64,000 nucleotides of DNA from Sapria himalayana (GCA_029783825.1 JAREIK010003007.1:836236-900235); one strand, 5' to 3'; numbered from the stretch's first letter, positions 25,855 through 38,159 are shown. Translations and numbers: made by a program. The notes: a model not told the origin generated them from the letters alone.

Positions 25855-27069
25855 TATAAAAATTAATATATATTAATTGATAGGTAGATTATTAGATGGA
25901 TATATAGAAAGATAGATATACACATAGATATATTGATATATAAATTAATATATAGAAAGACATATAGATAGACAGATAGATAAACAAATAGATTGACAGA
26001 TTATTAGATAGATATATTGATAGATAGATAGATAGAAAAATAGATAGACAAATAGATAGACAGATAGATAAACAGATAGATAGATATATAAATAGATTAA
26101 TAAATAATGTAGATAGATAGATAAATAGATCGTTATATCAAAAGACAAATACATAGATATTTACAAAGATTAAAAGATAAATAGATAGATAAGAGAAAGA
26201 TAGATAGATAGACTAATAGATAGAAAGATAGATATACACATATTGATACAAAGATTGATAGAAAGATAGATATACACATAGATAGATAGTTAGAAAGATT
26301 TATATACAGATAGATAGTTAGATAGATAGTTAGACGAATTGATAGAAAGATTGACACACAGATAGATAGATAAATAAATACATAGATTGATAAATAGATT
26401 GATAGACATATAAATAGATAGGTTGATATATAAATAGACATATATATAGATAGTCAGTCAGACAAATAGTCAGTTAGAAAGACATTTTAGTAGATAGATA
26501 GTAAAGCAGAAAGATAAAAATCTAGACAGATCAACAGACAGATGGGTAGATAGATAGTCGGACTAATAGATAGATAGATAGATAAACAAATAGAATGAGA
26601 GATTGACAAATATAGAGGTAGACAGATAGATATACAGATAGATAGATAGTTTTATAAATATATTGATGGACAGATAGATTGATAGATTGATAAATATATT
26701 GATAAATAAACAGATATATAGACATTTAGATAGACAGATAGATAGACTTATAACTAGACAAATAGATAGACATATAGTTATATAGATAGATAGATAGATC
26801 GACAGATAATATATAGATAGATAGAGAGATAGACATATAGATAAAAAATAAAATAGATATATAGACAAATTAATCGATAGATTGATAGTAACATTGATAA
26901 ACAAATAGATAGACATATTGATAGACATATAGATAGAAAGATTGATATAAAGATTGATAGATAGATAGATAGATTGATTAATGATAGAAATATAGATTGA
27001 TATTTAGATAGACATATAGATAGATAGATAAATGAACATATTCTTAGACAAATAGATAGATAGATAGAT

Positions 27070-27109
<40 letters not shown>

Positions 27110-27421
27110 TTTAGATATATAAATAAATAAATAGATAGATAATAAATAGATAGATAGATAGACAGATAGATAGGCAGATAGATAGACTGATAAATAGAAC
27201 TATAGATAGATAGATAGACCAATAGATAGATAGATAGTTAGATAGATTGTTACATAGATAGATAGAAAGATAAATAAAATGATAGATAGAAAGATATATA
27301 AAATGATAAATAGAAAGATAGATTGATAGATATATAGAAAGTTTAATAGATAGATAGATAGACAAATAAATAGTTTGATAGATAGATAAATAGATAGATA
27401 GATTTACTGATAGGTAGAGAG

Positions 27422-28575
27422 CACTACAAAAAAATCCCTAATAACTAGGGAAGGTTCCCTAGCTAAATGGGGTTTTTCCTTCGCTAAAATGGATATAACG
27501 AATGATTAACGGTGAATCCTTTCCCAATCTAAAGTTCTTGTCACAAAAATTTATGAGTAAATATATTTTGTACAAAAACTAGCAAGGGAAAATTCCCTAG
27601 CTAAATTAGCGAGGAAATTTTCCCTAGCTAAATTAGCTAGGGAAAAATCTTTAGCTATTTCATTCCAAGATTAATTTCCCATTTTTAATTTTTTATATAA
27701 AATTTAATTACATATTTTAAAATTTTTATGTTAATTTTAATACAAACATAAACTATAAACCATTTTTAATAATTAACAAAAAATAAAATCAATTAATAAA
27801 ATATTCTTGTATAATATGTTACATTGTTAAAATAGAAACATAATAAAACTTGATTACATCTTATTCTTCATCAATGTATCTAATGTTAGTGAATAAAGTA
27901 TAATCTATCCGTGAAATTGACGTTGCTTTCTCTCTCCCAGCTCATCAATATCTACATACTACACTAGCACCATAACATGTTCCTCAATGGCCATCTGCAT
28001 TGCTTCATTTAGTTCTAGTCTGCATTTCCTCTGCACTGCCAACTCCTTCCTTTTATCTACCATTTTCCTTTTTGTATCTAGTTGCTCTTCAATTAGTACT
28101 TTTTTTAACCTTGCGATTGGTTGCATGTATGTATGTGTCTATATGTGTGTGTAAACATTGACGAATGCCCTTTCATGCAAATACACATACCATCAAAGAC
28201 AATAGAAGGAAATAATCTAGGGCTTAAAAACACTAATATATGTCTTTCAGGCATGGTCAGCATTATCTAGTTCTTTGTCCTCTAGTCCTCTAAGCAGATA
28301 GAAAATATTGTTATACTTGCACATGAAGCATAACATGTTACATTTACTAACTAATAAAGAACACAACAATGCCACTGATAAATAGATAGACTAGCACATG
28401 CAACACCAACTACTATTTGCTAGAAATTTCATACAACTAGATAATCTTGAGCTTATTTTTAAATTACCAAATCAAGATTTCACGAATATTTTCAGTGAAC
28501 TGCCCATCAAATTATTCTTCTGTGTTCCCCAGCTTCATGCATCAGTCCATGGTTAATTTTAAGAAAGTTAGAAAA
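27422..28575 (-). mobile_element. CACTA-like element 3' part, right palindrome arm
   Basis: The terminus CACTACAAAAAAATCCC begins at 27422. The subterminal words CCCTAGCTAAATTAGC, TTAGCTAGGGAA and TTCCCTAGCTAAAT recur to about 27660. Then comes the mirror of the left arm up to the Pack-MULE insertion at 28576. The coding relic in it reads on the minus strand, so the element is drawn minus. Its distal portion beyond the Pack-MULE is not recognised. Confidence 0.8.
27925..28105 (-). pseudogene. C-terminal coiled-coil relic, right copy
   Basis: This is the mirror of 23905-24095. On the minus strand it reads LIEEQLDTKRKMVDKRKELA followed by VQRKCRLELNEAMQMAIEEH. Both copies differ by several codons but keep the heptad-like Glu/Lys/Leu pattern, which suggests the frame was still coding-like when the palindrome formed. 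The family is unknown. Confidence 0.45.
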
Positions 28576-30564
28576 GAATTTTGTATGGAAATAATATGTT
28601 TTAAATAAAAATTCCAAAATATGATGCTTGTTTGAAAAATATTACCAAACTAGTGCTTTTAGAAATAGCATGGAAATTTCCATCATTATGAATGATGGTC
28701 ATTGCCATGCTATTGAATTTTAAAAATGAAGACCTTAATCAATGTCTGCCTCGCTTGTTGATGTTGAATTTAGGTTTGAATTTGGGTTTGCCACGAGTTC
28801 CAATTTGGATTCATTTATACTTTCAATATTGCATATTGGCCAAACAAATTTCCAAGTGTGCGGCCATGTAAGTTGGTGGTTTGATCAAGAGATGATGTAG
28901 AAAAGGAAGATGAAGAAGATGAATTTAACTTGTTGGTTTTCTTTAGATTGAAATGGAGAAGCCACTTATGGAAAGCATCCCTTGATTTGTTGAAGTTTAT
29001 AGGATCACTCTAAATCATGATTAAAGAAAAAAAAACAAATCATTTAATAAGAATAAAAGGGTTTAGATACATTCGAGTATGACAAGACCATATTTCATAT
29101 TTAATAAAAAAAATAGGCATCTCATCATCACCCCACTTTTCTTCTTGTTACCACTGGAGACACGACGACAAACTTGAGCAAGTAGAACCTACAAAAATGA
29201 ACTCATGGTTTTGAAATTGAGTTTCTTTGTCGATTTTAATGGAGCAATTGGGACTCCATGTTGTGCTTTTTGTAAGTAATCCAGATTCAATCTTTTGCCA
29301 GCCAAAGCCACTTCCACATGTAGATGTTTTGCTCTTACACCAATTTTTCTTCTTTTTTAAAACTTAGTCAAATGCGTGACTAGTAAGATATGAAGTGTTT
29401 ATGCACACATATATACAATAGTAGACATGATGGTACCTATGAATAAGTGTGTGAGTGTCTTTGTTTGTGCCTGTCTTTGTGGGTCTGTATTTGAGTCATT
29501 GATGGATATCATAAGTGACTAATATATCACACTAAAGTAATCTGAGAAAAAAAAATAAAAAAAAGATTGTTTTACTTGTTGAGATTGAGGCTAAGATTCA
29601 GGCTTCCAACAGGAACACTGACTGGATAAAGTTCGTAACTAGTCTCCAGAGAGAGAAAGTCTGCTATACACCTAATGCAAGTTTGGAATGTGGCGATTCC
29701 CATGAGCCATACTCTTCCAGCCTTGTTGCCTATACCATAGATCATACTTTGCATCTCTGTGATAATGTACTCTATAATGTTCTTACCTGCTTGCAAACTA
29801 TAATTTGGCTAGATATCAGAGACCCATTTAAGATCACCCACATATAAAACAACTTCTCTACTCGAATAATCATCTACGATGCACTTAAGCTCCATAAAAT
29901 TTTGGCAAATATCTACTTTTGAATGATTCATTAAAGAGAACAGAGGAAATGTTACAAATCTAACCATTTCCATTTTCTCCCTCACTCCTCTGACTACGCT
30001 CTCTATGCTTGCCACACACTCTCCCATAATCACTATGTTTTTGTCTTCCTCTCCATCACTGGTAAAACTCTCATCACATCTTCAATCTTTGTTAGTGTTT
30101 CTAATGGCGAGCTTTAGTCATTCCCTAATGGTTCAAATTGACTAAAAGAAAGAAATTGAGGAGGAGAAGGAGAGTTGGCTACAGTAAGAGGTTTTATGGC
30201 TTCTTTCAGGTATGAATTTCAGAGAATTGGAGTGATATTTGTAGTAGCAGCCAAGGTGGTGGATGTACTTCTGGAACAAATATTCACAAATACGATTTGT
30301 TCAACCTTGTTTTTCACTAGGTTGGGTGCCACACACTCTCTTATCTTTCTCAAATCCTCCATTTAAAATTTTTAAAATTTAATAGTCAGCATTCATAATG
30401 CTGGCCTTTGATTTTTAAAAATTCAATAGCATGGCAATGACCATCATTCATAATGATGCAAATTGCCATGCTATTTCTTAGATGCATTAGTTTGGTAATA
30501 ATTTTCTAACTAGCATTATATTTTGGATATTTTATTTAAAACATATTAATTCCATACAAAACTC
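28576..30564 (-). mobile_element. Pack-MULE carrying an SMXL fragment
   Basis: It has terminal inverted repeats 28576-28740 (starts GAATTTTGTATGGAAATAAT) and 30368-30564 (reverse complement starts GAGTTTTGTATGGAATTAAT). It is flanked by GTTAGAAAA (28567-28575) and ATTAGAAAG (30565-30573), a 9-base target duplication matching at seven positions, as expected for Mutator-like elements. The cargo between the repeats is a host SMXL fragment in genomic form (introns retained) with no transposase. The repeats match those of the MULE at 10309, so that family probably mobilised it. Confidence 0.88.
28737..30362 (-). pseudogene. SMXL/SMAX1-LIKE gene fragment, right copy
   Basis: The minus-strand order is MEDLRKIRECVAPNLVKNK (30362), a short gap with stops, then DVMRVLPVMERKTKNIVIMG, ECVASIESVVRGVREKME, FPLFSLMNHSKVDICQNFME and VVLYVGDLKWVSDI (to 29809). 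It continues IIEYIITEMQSMIYGIGNKA, GRVWLMGIATFQTCIRC, ETSYELYPVSVPVGSLNLSL (to 29572), and after introns the Lys/Ser-rich RDAFHKWLLHFNLKKTN block near 28960. The NIVIMGE, YVGDLKW and GRVWLMGIATFQT motifs are the middle region of SMXL/D53 proteins, between the Clp-N domain and the C-terminal ATPase part. Only about a third of a normal SMXL is present, with stops, so it is not a working repressor. Antisense or hairpin transcripts are possible. Confidence 0.8.
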
Positions 30565-32300
30565 ATTAGAAAGTGCCAACAAAAGGGAAATGATAGTAGA
30601 AATGACAACACGCTGCGTGGTATTGAATTTTTTCCCACCTATAGGTTCATATAAAAATCCACCGAAACACGGAAATCTGAAAGAAACTAAAGAAAAAAAT
30701 GAGAAAAAAATTACAATGCATAAGAAAAGAACACAAGGTAGCTCACTTTTGTATTCCATTTCCCACTTGAGTTTTACAATGACCATCTTCCCGGTCAAGT
30801 TGTTAAGAAAAGGCTTGGGATTAATGGGGATGGAATGCAACATTCAGCAATAAAAAAACTAATGAACTGTGTTATCATGCACGTATGCATCAGATATTTC
30901 TCTAAAATTACTTAAAAATGCATAGGCATGTATATATGCAATATACATGCATACAACATGAATATAGTATAACTATATGTGTACAAACACACACTCGCAC
31001 ACCCTATTTTCCTATCTTCTCAATTTCCTTTATCTTCTCCATATATTGCACCTTTCTTGTTCAATTGAATTATTGATGCATAGAAATGGTTATTACCAAA
31101 AATCAAAAAAAAAAATTCTTATCTTCATAACCCATGTGATGTAAAATTTATTATTAAGTTTTTTGCTTAAGAAAACTGTATGAAAATTTTTTTTATGAAA
31201 AATAAATGACAATTTGAAAGAATATTTGAAGGTTGTGAGCATAAATAGTTAATTTTGCTTCGATGCATGAGATATTAAAAGCTAGTATTAATATCATTCA
31301 TGAAAGCAAAAAATATATTAATATCTCGTGTACACAAAAAATTATATCAAACAAGAAAACTTGATTACTACTTCATACAAATTTTCTTTTAACCTCTCAT
31401 TATCATCATCAACGAAATCTTATCTCAATACTATTGTGAACAACCATTACTCTAACCATAAGAACATGAGTTTAATCAATAAGAATACCAAATATACTTC
31501 ATAAGAATGCTTGTCAAATTACTTATCATGATGTTCGAGTAGATGTCTTACTTGTACTTCATTGCAATTATAATAGCTCATCTAGCTTCTTTGTACAACT
31601 TCACAGTTTTTCCTTGAAAAAAAGGTCTATGCCCTATCCAAGCAACCAAATAAAATTAAAAACATAAAAAAAACAAAAAAAAACAAAAACTTTCACAGCT
31701 AAATGCTATGCCAAGCCTGTTATGAGCTCACAGAGAAATTAACATCTCGCCTCTTGCTAGTATTTGAGGTCATGGAGCATTAGATCCAGCTCATTAAACT
31801 CATATCCAGCAACATCCACCCCTATGGGTCACATATTGCATTTATGTAGATGGAATCAAGGTCTAAGCTTTGTTGAGCAATGATTTTAATAACACACAGT
31901 GAGTTGCAATGTTTTTGATAACATACAATGAGCGTGTGAAGATTTTCATAGCACACAATGCATGTGTAATCATGGTAGCTAGTGCAAAGTGGATGCACTC
32001 CTTTTAGGGGTTTACAGCTCTTTCCGACACCCTCCCCTAGAATTTAACTTTCACTAGGGTCACTTTTGATGCCATGTAAAACATTAAATCACATAACATA
32101 AAATAAATATAATACACTTGATGAATAACCTCATAAAAACAATGCCCTTATATAATATGTTATTTTTATTAGGGAAACTCACAGGAAGTATAACCTCTAT
32201 ATCACTCTCAAAGTGTACCTGTTTGTGCCAGGCATGCTTCAATCTGTAAGACATGATAATTCTTCCTCCAAAAAGCTATCAATAGAACAATGTATCAATT
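30565..32300. other. Intergenic DNA without recognised features
   Basis: Two overlapping frames of about 85-100 codons on opposite strands around 30532-30853 match nothing I know and have no coding signature. The stretch 31720-32080 is less AT-rich and has words such as GAGCTCACAGAG and ACACCCTCCCCTAGAA that could be a retrotransposon LTR scrap, but no LTR boundary or second copy is visible. The remainder shows nothing. Confidence 0.4.
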
Positions 32301-32329
32301 GATAAAGTAGAGAACATGTTGGTGTATTA

Positions 32330-32647
32330 TATTTCAAGGATGAGCTCTAGTAGTTTCTATGAGGAATGGATAAGAAGCATTTGGAGGTAACCTATTCAAA
32401 AACTTATCTCTCTGGTTTATCCAGACATCTCTTATGTATTGTATTTCAAAAGAAGTGTTGAAGACATCACATTCATAGAAATGGAATGGATGTTGGCATT
32501 AACGATAAAGTTGTTAAGATCACATCCCGGTAAGATAGGTTTCATGTCATGGTTTTCCATGCTAGGTATTAGTTGTAGACCAAGTTGCCACTTGAAAGAT
32601 GACTCGTAATAGCCACAGTTGCTCCTGTTCAGCCCGTTATCATCCAT
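32330..32647 (-). pseudogene. BASIC PENTACYSTEINE (BBR/BPC) GAGA-binding factor, N-terminal fragment
   Basis: The minus-strand frame from 32647 reads MDDNGLNRSNCGYYESSFK, QLGLQLIPSM, then MKPILPGCDLN; after a frameshift near 32440 it continues YIRDVWINQRDKFLNRLPP and LIETTRAHP. This is the characteristic N-terminus of BPC group I proteins (Met-Asp-Asp, GYYEP, GLQLM, FLPGRD, RDxWINQRxKFLNMLP). The family binds GA-repeat DNA through a C-terminal domain with five cysteines, which I do not find here, so only about the first 100 of roughly 280 residues remain. No transposon boundary is seen around it, so the capture route is unclear. It is dead by frameshift and truncation. Confidence 0.8.
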
Positions 32648-33031
32648 GAAACTACTAACATGGAATGAACACATTTAAATGATTTTCATTAGCAATCATT
32701 ATGGCAATTAAAAATTCAATAATTTAATTCCACTAATGACTAATAAAAAGGAGTCACAGATCTGAATAGTGACAATGCAGATCTACATGAAATAAGAGTG
32801 TAAAGAACAAACTCGAGTTAGCATGGTACCAGAATATTTTCGTTCATCTCACAACTTCAGATGCTAACGTGCTATTCCCAGGACCATGAGGACCAGCCAA
32901 GCCTTTTATATAACTATAATAGGCTAAAACTCTACCCGAAATATTCGGGTACACAAACATATTCATAGATATACAAAAATAGTAATTATAGATATGAACA
33001 AACATGAATCTGAGTTGATAGTTATACAACT

Positions 33032-33318
33032 TCAATAGATATCTAAAAGATGACCAGAAATGATATTTAGAGAGAGATAGAGAGTGCACAAATAAAATGT
33101 TTCAGAAATAATAAAGATAATAGAAGCTCGGCCTCCTTTTGATCCATCTGAGATTGGTAAAGATGGGACCCATCTATAGGAAGGACCGTGGCAATGTCTG
33201 AAGCTTTGAATAAGAATTTTTTCGGGCATCTCACATTAGATGTCCTATAAAGATTCATGATTAGGTTAATCGGCAAAGCAAAGAACAAAACCAAAATAAA
33301 AAAAATTGATACCTCCAA
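33032..33318 (-). other. Unassigned overlapping minus-strand frames upstream of the BPC fragment
   Basis: Two overlapping minus-strand frames (65 and 83 codons) share segments such as KASDIATVLPIDGSH and QSQMDQKEAELLLSLL in shifted form. The second has a near-natural amino acid composition, and the region is less AT-rich than its surroundings. They lie 5' of the BPC fragment on the same strand and could be leader sequence carried along with it, or part of another captured gene. I do not recognise a domain. Confidence 0.3.
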
Positions 33319-33429
33319 AAAAATCTCATCTTGTTTAGCTATATATAGATATAAATCAAAAATAGTTCATAAATAATTCTAATACAAAATCATCCTCATT
33401 ATTAATTGCTACATTTATGCTAGCCATTC

Positions 33430-34190
33430 CTACTTTGTTTCGTAGCTGGATCTCAAAATGTTATCGATCACATCAATGCCGCTAACTGTGACTCCATATA
33501 GGACATCTACTATTGCATTACATTCTTAATATCTTTCATCTCATCATTCATTTCTTTTATCTCATCATTTATTTCTTTAATTTCTTACATTTCTTCATTC
33601 AAATGATTAATCTGCTAATACTTATCTTTCTTCATTTTCTGCATTTCTTCCTTCTAATGAAATATCTGCTCATCCTTCTCTTTCATTTTAGTCTCCATAA
33701 CATCAAAACATTCATTTGTTTGCATTACTTATTATTCGACCACCTCATCCACCATGGATGTGATATATGAATTAGAAGCATGATTGCTACAACAAAATGC
33801 CACTTCCTTCGAGCTGATGTCATACACTCATTACTTCTTATGACCTTTTATGGTCTCCAAATAGATAGGATCATAGTCAATTAGTTGAAAATCCATAGAA
33901 CCCTCAACTTGTTGAGAAGTAACTGTCACACATTCTTCCATGAGTTCCTATGATAAAATAGAGAAAGATACTATTTTAGATATACATAAAATAAATTTAA
34001 TATTTTGCATTCCAAACAACTTTCAAAGTTTACTATAGTATTATAAAATTGTATTAATATAAGAGATTCTTACAGCAATCATCTGAGACTTGTTGTCAAC
34101 AAACTGACCATCCACTTTTTTTACATATATCTTCTTAAAAATCTTATAAAAATTGGGATCTCGACCCAATTCTCCAGCCTAGAGTATATA
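33430..34190 (-). pseudogene. CACTA Transposase_24 C-terminal fragment
   Basis: On the minus strand the sequence begins AGELGRDPNFYKIFKKIYVK followed by DGQFVDNKSQMIA (34185-34070), continues after an intron-like gap with MEECVTVTSQQVEGSMDFQL and LETIKGHKK (33938-33830), and ends in a Lys/Glu/Met-rich coiled coil (33700-33500). Transposase_24 proteins carry this order: a Thr-His/Lys-rich block with FVDxKS, then a short linker, then a coiled coil. No TNPD adjoins it, so this is a solitary scrap of a CACTA element distinct from CACTA-A and CACTA-B. Confidence 0.7.
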
Positions 34191-34200
34191 TTTATTAAGT

Positions 34201-34816
34201 CTAAAATTAACAAATATTAAAAAATTTTAATAAAATTAATAAAACCATGCACAGATTTGATTTATTTGGACTATTCGGACAACCACTAAATATATAAATG
34301 TTTTAAATTTTAAAATTATACCAAATATTGAGCATGCTCAATGCTTAACTTTGACCCTCTCGTGTGGCGAGACAACTTTGTACCTAGTCTGGCTGATTTT
34401 TAGAGATAAAATCATGTTTTTGGCTCTAAAGATCATCACAGATTGGAGGTACTTTTTTTCCAAAAAGTTGTAACTAGGAAACCTATCGCTCTTTTCCCCT
34501 CGATGGATCAACACCCCCCCCCCCTACATTTTATCGAAAAATTTGGTTCCTACCTATGAAATAGGTGCCTATCTTTCTCTGTATGAGTGTTAATGTAGAG
34601 TACACAATTCATCCCTCATAGAAAAGCTGGATTTTGTATTGAGATCCTAGTAAAGGCTAGAGGAGTGTCAAGTGTCTCTTATTTTTAATAGCTTGCCTCT
34701 TATTTGGTTTCGAGAAAAGGAAGTTCCTACCTAAAAAGGTGCCTCATAGACCCTGTTCAAGGCTAGAGGTTTTTATTACTTGATTTTTTAGGGTTTATAA
34801 TTCTTATTTCCTAGTA
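34201..34816. other. Non-coding stretch with C13 homopolymer
   Basis: No domain was seen. It holds a run of 13 C at about 34512-34524 and two related words, GGTTCCTACCTATGAAATAGG and AAGTTCCTACCTAAAAAGG, about 180 bases apart. It is directly upstream of the unknown frame and could contain its leader. Confidence 0.4.
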
Positions 34817-35473
34817 TGAAAATCTTTGGGTCTAACCGAAGTGTGCATGTACGTAGATGTTCATTTAATTTGGTAATCTATAGTAGATTTCATGATTTAA
34901 CGAAGGATATCTAGGATCAAGTACATTATGATATTGAGAAGGATCTTGAAAGATATCAAAGTACTCATTCGAATGTAATGAGTTATCAGGATGATGTACT
35001 GGATATATTGAGAAAGAATTCTAGGTCTCATCTAACAGAGAGTGAATTATTCTATTTGCAAAAGTTAATTGAGGGCTATACTTCAATGTATGATGAGGAG
35101 AAACCCAATTTGTATGAGCATACGAATGAAATATTAAAGATGTTGATCTCTAAAGAGAAGACAACTACTAAGGATTATCTCAAGATCTACCTTGATTATG
35201 TTGTCTTAGTATCACCTATTCAATATTTAGATCAATACACTTTGGAGATTGTTATTATTTATGTACTAGGTTCTCTCTTCAACTGTATTAATGATTACCC
35301 CGTAGTTCCCATATCAACTCTGATTGAATATCTGAAAATATGTGTAAGATTCCAAGCTCATGTCTTGAAAGGCACAAAAATGTGAGATAAGAAAATAGTG
35401 TCAGACAAGGCTTCTAGCTGTAATGAGATGGCACAACAGGTTAAGCTGTCTAATGGCAAACCTAAAAAGAAAT
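34817..35473 (+). pseudogene. Unrecognised protein-coding relic, about 218 codons with two stops
   Basis: One frame runs from ATG at 34817 to TAA at 35471-35473 with in-frame stops only at 34911 (TAG) and 35383 (TGA). The longest open part starts MSYQDDVLDILRKNSRSHLT at 34978 and is 135 residues, rich in Leu, Ile, Tyr and Asp with helical periodicity; the end is basic (LSNGKPKKK). Such a long readable frame is unusual for this AT-rich DNA, so it was probably under coding constraint until recently. I do not recognise a family. A host gene piece, a transposon ORF or an integrated viral sequence are all possible; nothing visible decides. Confidence 0.45.
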
Positions 35474-35519
35474 AATATAAGAAATATGCGATAGGTGTGT
35501 GTTTGGTTGAATTCTTATT

Positions 35520-35930
35520 GGATTGACATATGAATTCAAACAATCTATGCATGGACATCTAACTCTACATTTTGCACTGAGATTATTTTTCACAAATTTT
35601 ATCTAACTCTACATCCAGAAACACCTATCCTTATGTTTTGCACTGACATAAGTATTGGCTTCAAACAATCTGTATTTTTGATCAAAAACTACACTCATAT
35701 GTTTACAGTGCAAAAATAAATTTGCACTGACATATGAGATTATCTTTCACAAATTTAATCTATGCATTAATACATTTTGCACTGACATATGAGGTTAAGA
35801 TTGACATATGTTTGGAGCCAAGATGTAGAAAAATGATATATCCATAAACAAAAATCCAGAAACACATAAAATAATATGGGTCACTAGAAAAATACTTATG
35901 TGTTTACAGATTTTAACCAAAACAATGTCT
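35520..35930. other. Second scrambled filler patch, related to 19640-19895
   Basis: It starts with 80 bases nearly identical to TNPD of CACTA-A (35527-35607 matching 19910-19990: ATGAATTCAAACAATCTATG and onward). It then breaks into the same short words in new orders: GCACTGACATATGAG, ATTGGCTTCAAACAATCTGT, TTGATCAAAAACTACA, CTTATGTGTTTACAG, CCAGAAACAC (twice). No coding frame. It has no CACTA termini and is embedded in unrelated DNA. Confidence 0.7.
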
Positions 35931-37464
35931 TACAGATGCAGTAATTGCGAAGAAAAAAAATCATACAGAGAGAGAAGACAAAAATGAATAGTTCAGCATT
36001 AAATTAGGAGTAGCAAATAATATAAATAAAAAATCAATTTATATAAAACAATTTCTCGATATCAATAATGGTGCGGGTCGAGTCACTTGGGTGTATCGGG
36101 TTATGCTCCAAAATTTTCTTCAGCCCACTGACCAAAGAGGAACCCCCATTAACGTGCTATTGTTGCATTCCCAACCTTTCAATATTTTATTTTCTGCATT
36201 AACAATATATACATAGAAAATATTTTTTGTTATACAAAGTAGTTTATCAAAACAAACTAAATACAAGACATTAAATATACAATTTTCTCTAGTAATATTT
36301 TTTACGGTAAAGATGATGAATTGCATGATAGGGATTTGTCAATACAACTTAAAGATATTTCCTATATAGTGACATGTTCAAGTTCTGCTTTGGTGAATAA
36401 TGTTGATGTTTCTTCTAACCCAAGTTTGTCTTCTCATCCTAGAGTTTCAAATTTCTTGGGTCACCCATGCCTATTGTATCATATGTTTGTAATCATGTCC
36501 ATAAACAATTTAACCGACAATTTGGAAAATTTTCACATTGTCATATGCTTTCATTATTAATTCCTATCATACAAATTGTTTCTATTTTGATATTTCTCCA
36601 TGTAAACCCCTTATGTGCGCCAACCTTCCTTCACGAGCCGACATAATTGCCTATAATCTAACTATAATGCCCTTCTAGCTCTTTAGGATCTTCTTTTGAA
36701 CACCCAAAAAATATTTGAGAACATCATAGGATGCTCTTATTATTGCCGACACAATTATTGTTTTAATTATTGTTAGTTTATTATTTAACAAGTGAATATT
36801 CTTTGATTCTAGTTCAAATTAATTTGATTATTTTACCTTTTGATATTTTTAACTTTCACACACCAGTATAAAAAAGATATTGAAATTTGTTATTGGAGTT
36901 ACTTATTTAAAATTTGGGTGATTTTACTTTTTTTTTCCTTCTTGATAGGAGCACCCAACTCATGTGGGTCACCCAAATGAACTTGCCTCCTATATAATGG
37001 GGTTTTATGAGTTAATATGTATATAAGAGTTACTGAAATTTGATTTATGTTATTTCAATTTGTGTTCAAGTTAATTTTATAATTTCTGCATCTCATTTTA
37101 TAAAAGTGTCAATGTCAAAATATGGCTTGTAAGTGGATCCTCTGACACACGAATAAGACACACTAGATTAAATTTCATCTAAACTAGTAGGCTTTGAAAA
37201 ATTATCATCAATACCTCGAGGAGGAATAGATCCACTTGTAGTCTTCCCTTTAGCACTTTATATAAAGTTCTCTACAAATATTATTTTGGTAAATTGAATG
37301 GAAATTTAAGCTAGATCTCTAACAGTTATATCTGATAAGTCTCAAATACGAGGCTTAGCTTACTTGGATCAAGTCACTTATCATCGCACCAAGACTTAAT
37401 AAATATCACACATCTCAATATTATTTTAATATATACATTCAACACAAAGATTTCCTAAGTTATC
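35931..37464. other. Intergenic DNA, possible solo LTR remnant
   Basis: A 79-codon plus-strand frame at 36321-36560 has no recognised domain. The section around 36950-37010 (GGGTCACCCAAATG, CTATATAATGGGG) has a promoter-like look that could belong to an LTR, but no boundaries are visible. Sequence 37407-37427 resembles 47408-47428 on the far side of CACTA-B. Nothing else can be supported. Confidence 0.35.
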
Positions 37465-38140
37465 CACTACTAAAAATAACAAGAATACCGACCAAACTAC
37501 CGACCAAAAAAATTGGACGGTAATTACCGACCAAAACACGATCATTTAGAGACTAAAAAGGGGGTTCGAAAAAAAAAACTATTTCCGACCATATTTCCGA
37601 CCAAAGACCGACCATATTTATTGACCAAATATTTTTGGTCAGAAATTAGTCTGTAAATTAGTAGGGAATTAGCAAATAAAAATTACAGATAAATTACTGA
37701 CCATTTAATGACAAAAAATATATTACATTGAAAAATGGTCAGTAAAATGACTTTCCAAAATATTTATAATTACTTAATTATCGACTAAACAACCGACCTA
37801 CAAAATAGGTCAGTAATTACTGACCAAATCATGACTATTTGGAGACCAAAAAGGGGTTTCAAAAAAAAATATTTTCAACTATATTTCCTACCAAAGACCA
37901 ACTATATTTACTGACCATATATAACGGCCAAATATATTTGGTCGGAAATTGATCTTTAAATTAGTTGGGAATTAGCGAATAAAAATTACCGACAAATTAC
38001 AAACCATTTAAAGACAAAAAATATATTACCATGAAAAATAGTCGGTAAAGTAGCTTTCCAAAATATTTATAACTTCTTAATTACCAACCAAACTACCAAC
38101 CAAAATTTTGGTCGGTAATTTCTAGGTTAAATTATTTGAT
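37465..38140. repeat. CACTA-B subterminal repeats, duplicated block
   Basis: Multiple copies of ACCGACCAAA, TTTGGTCGGTAATT and variants occur. A block of about 300 bases is present twice in tandem: the segment from 37500 (GGTAATTACCGACC ... TTAGTAGGGAATTAGC) recurs from about 37807 to 38000. At the right end (47330-47395) the same words appear inverted. In En/Spm these repeats bind the TNPA-type protein; that role here is inferred. Confidence 0.85.
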
Positions 38141-38159
38141 TTAAAAAAAATTTGTCAAG

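Noticed and set aside
30532..30853. Overlapping 103- and 87-codon frames on opposite strands
   Set aside because: No domain, no start context or neighbour, and the first overlaps the Pack-MULE end; most likely chance.
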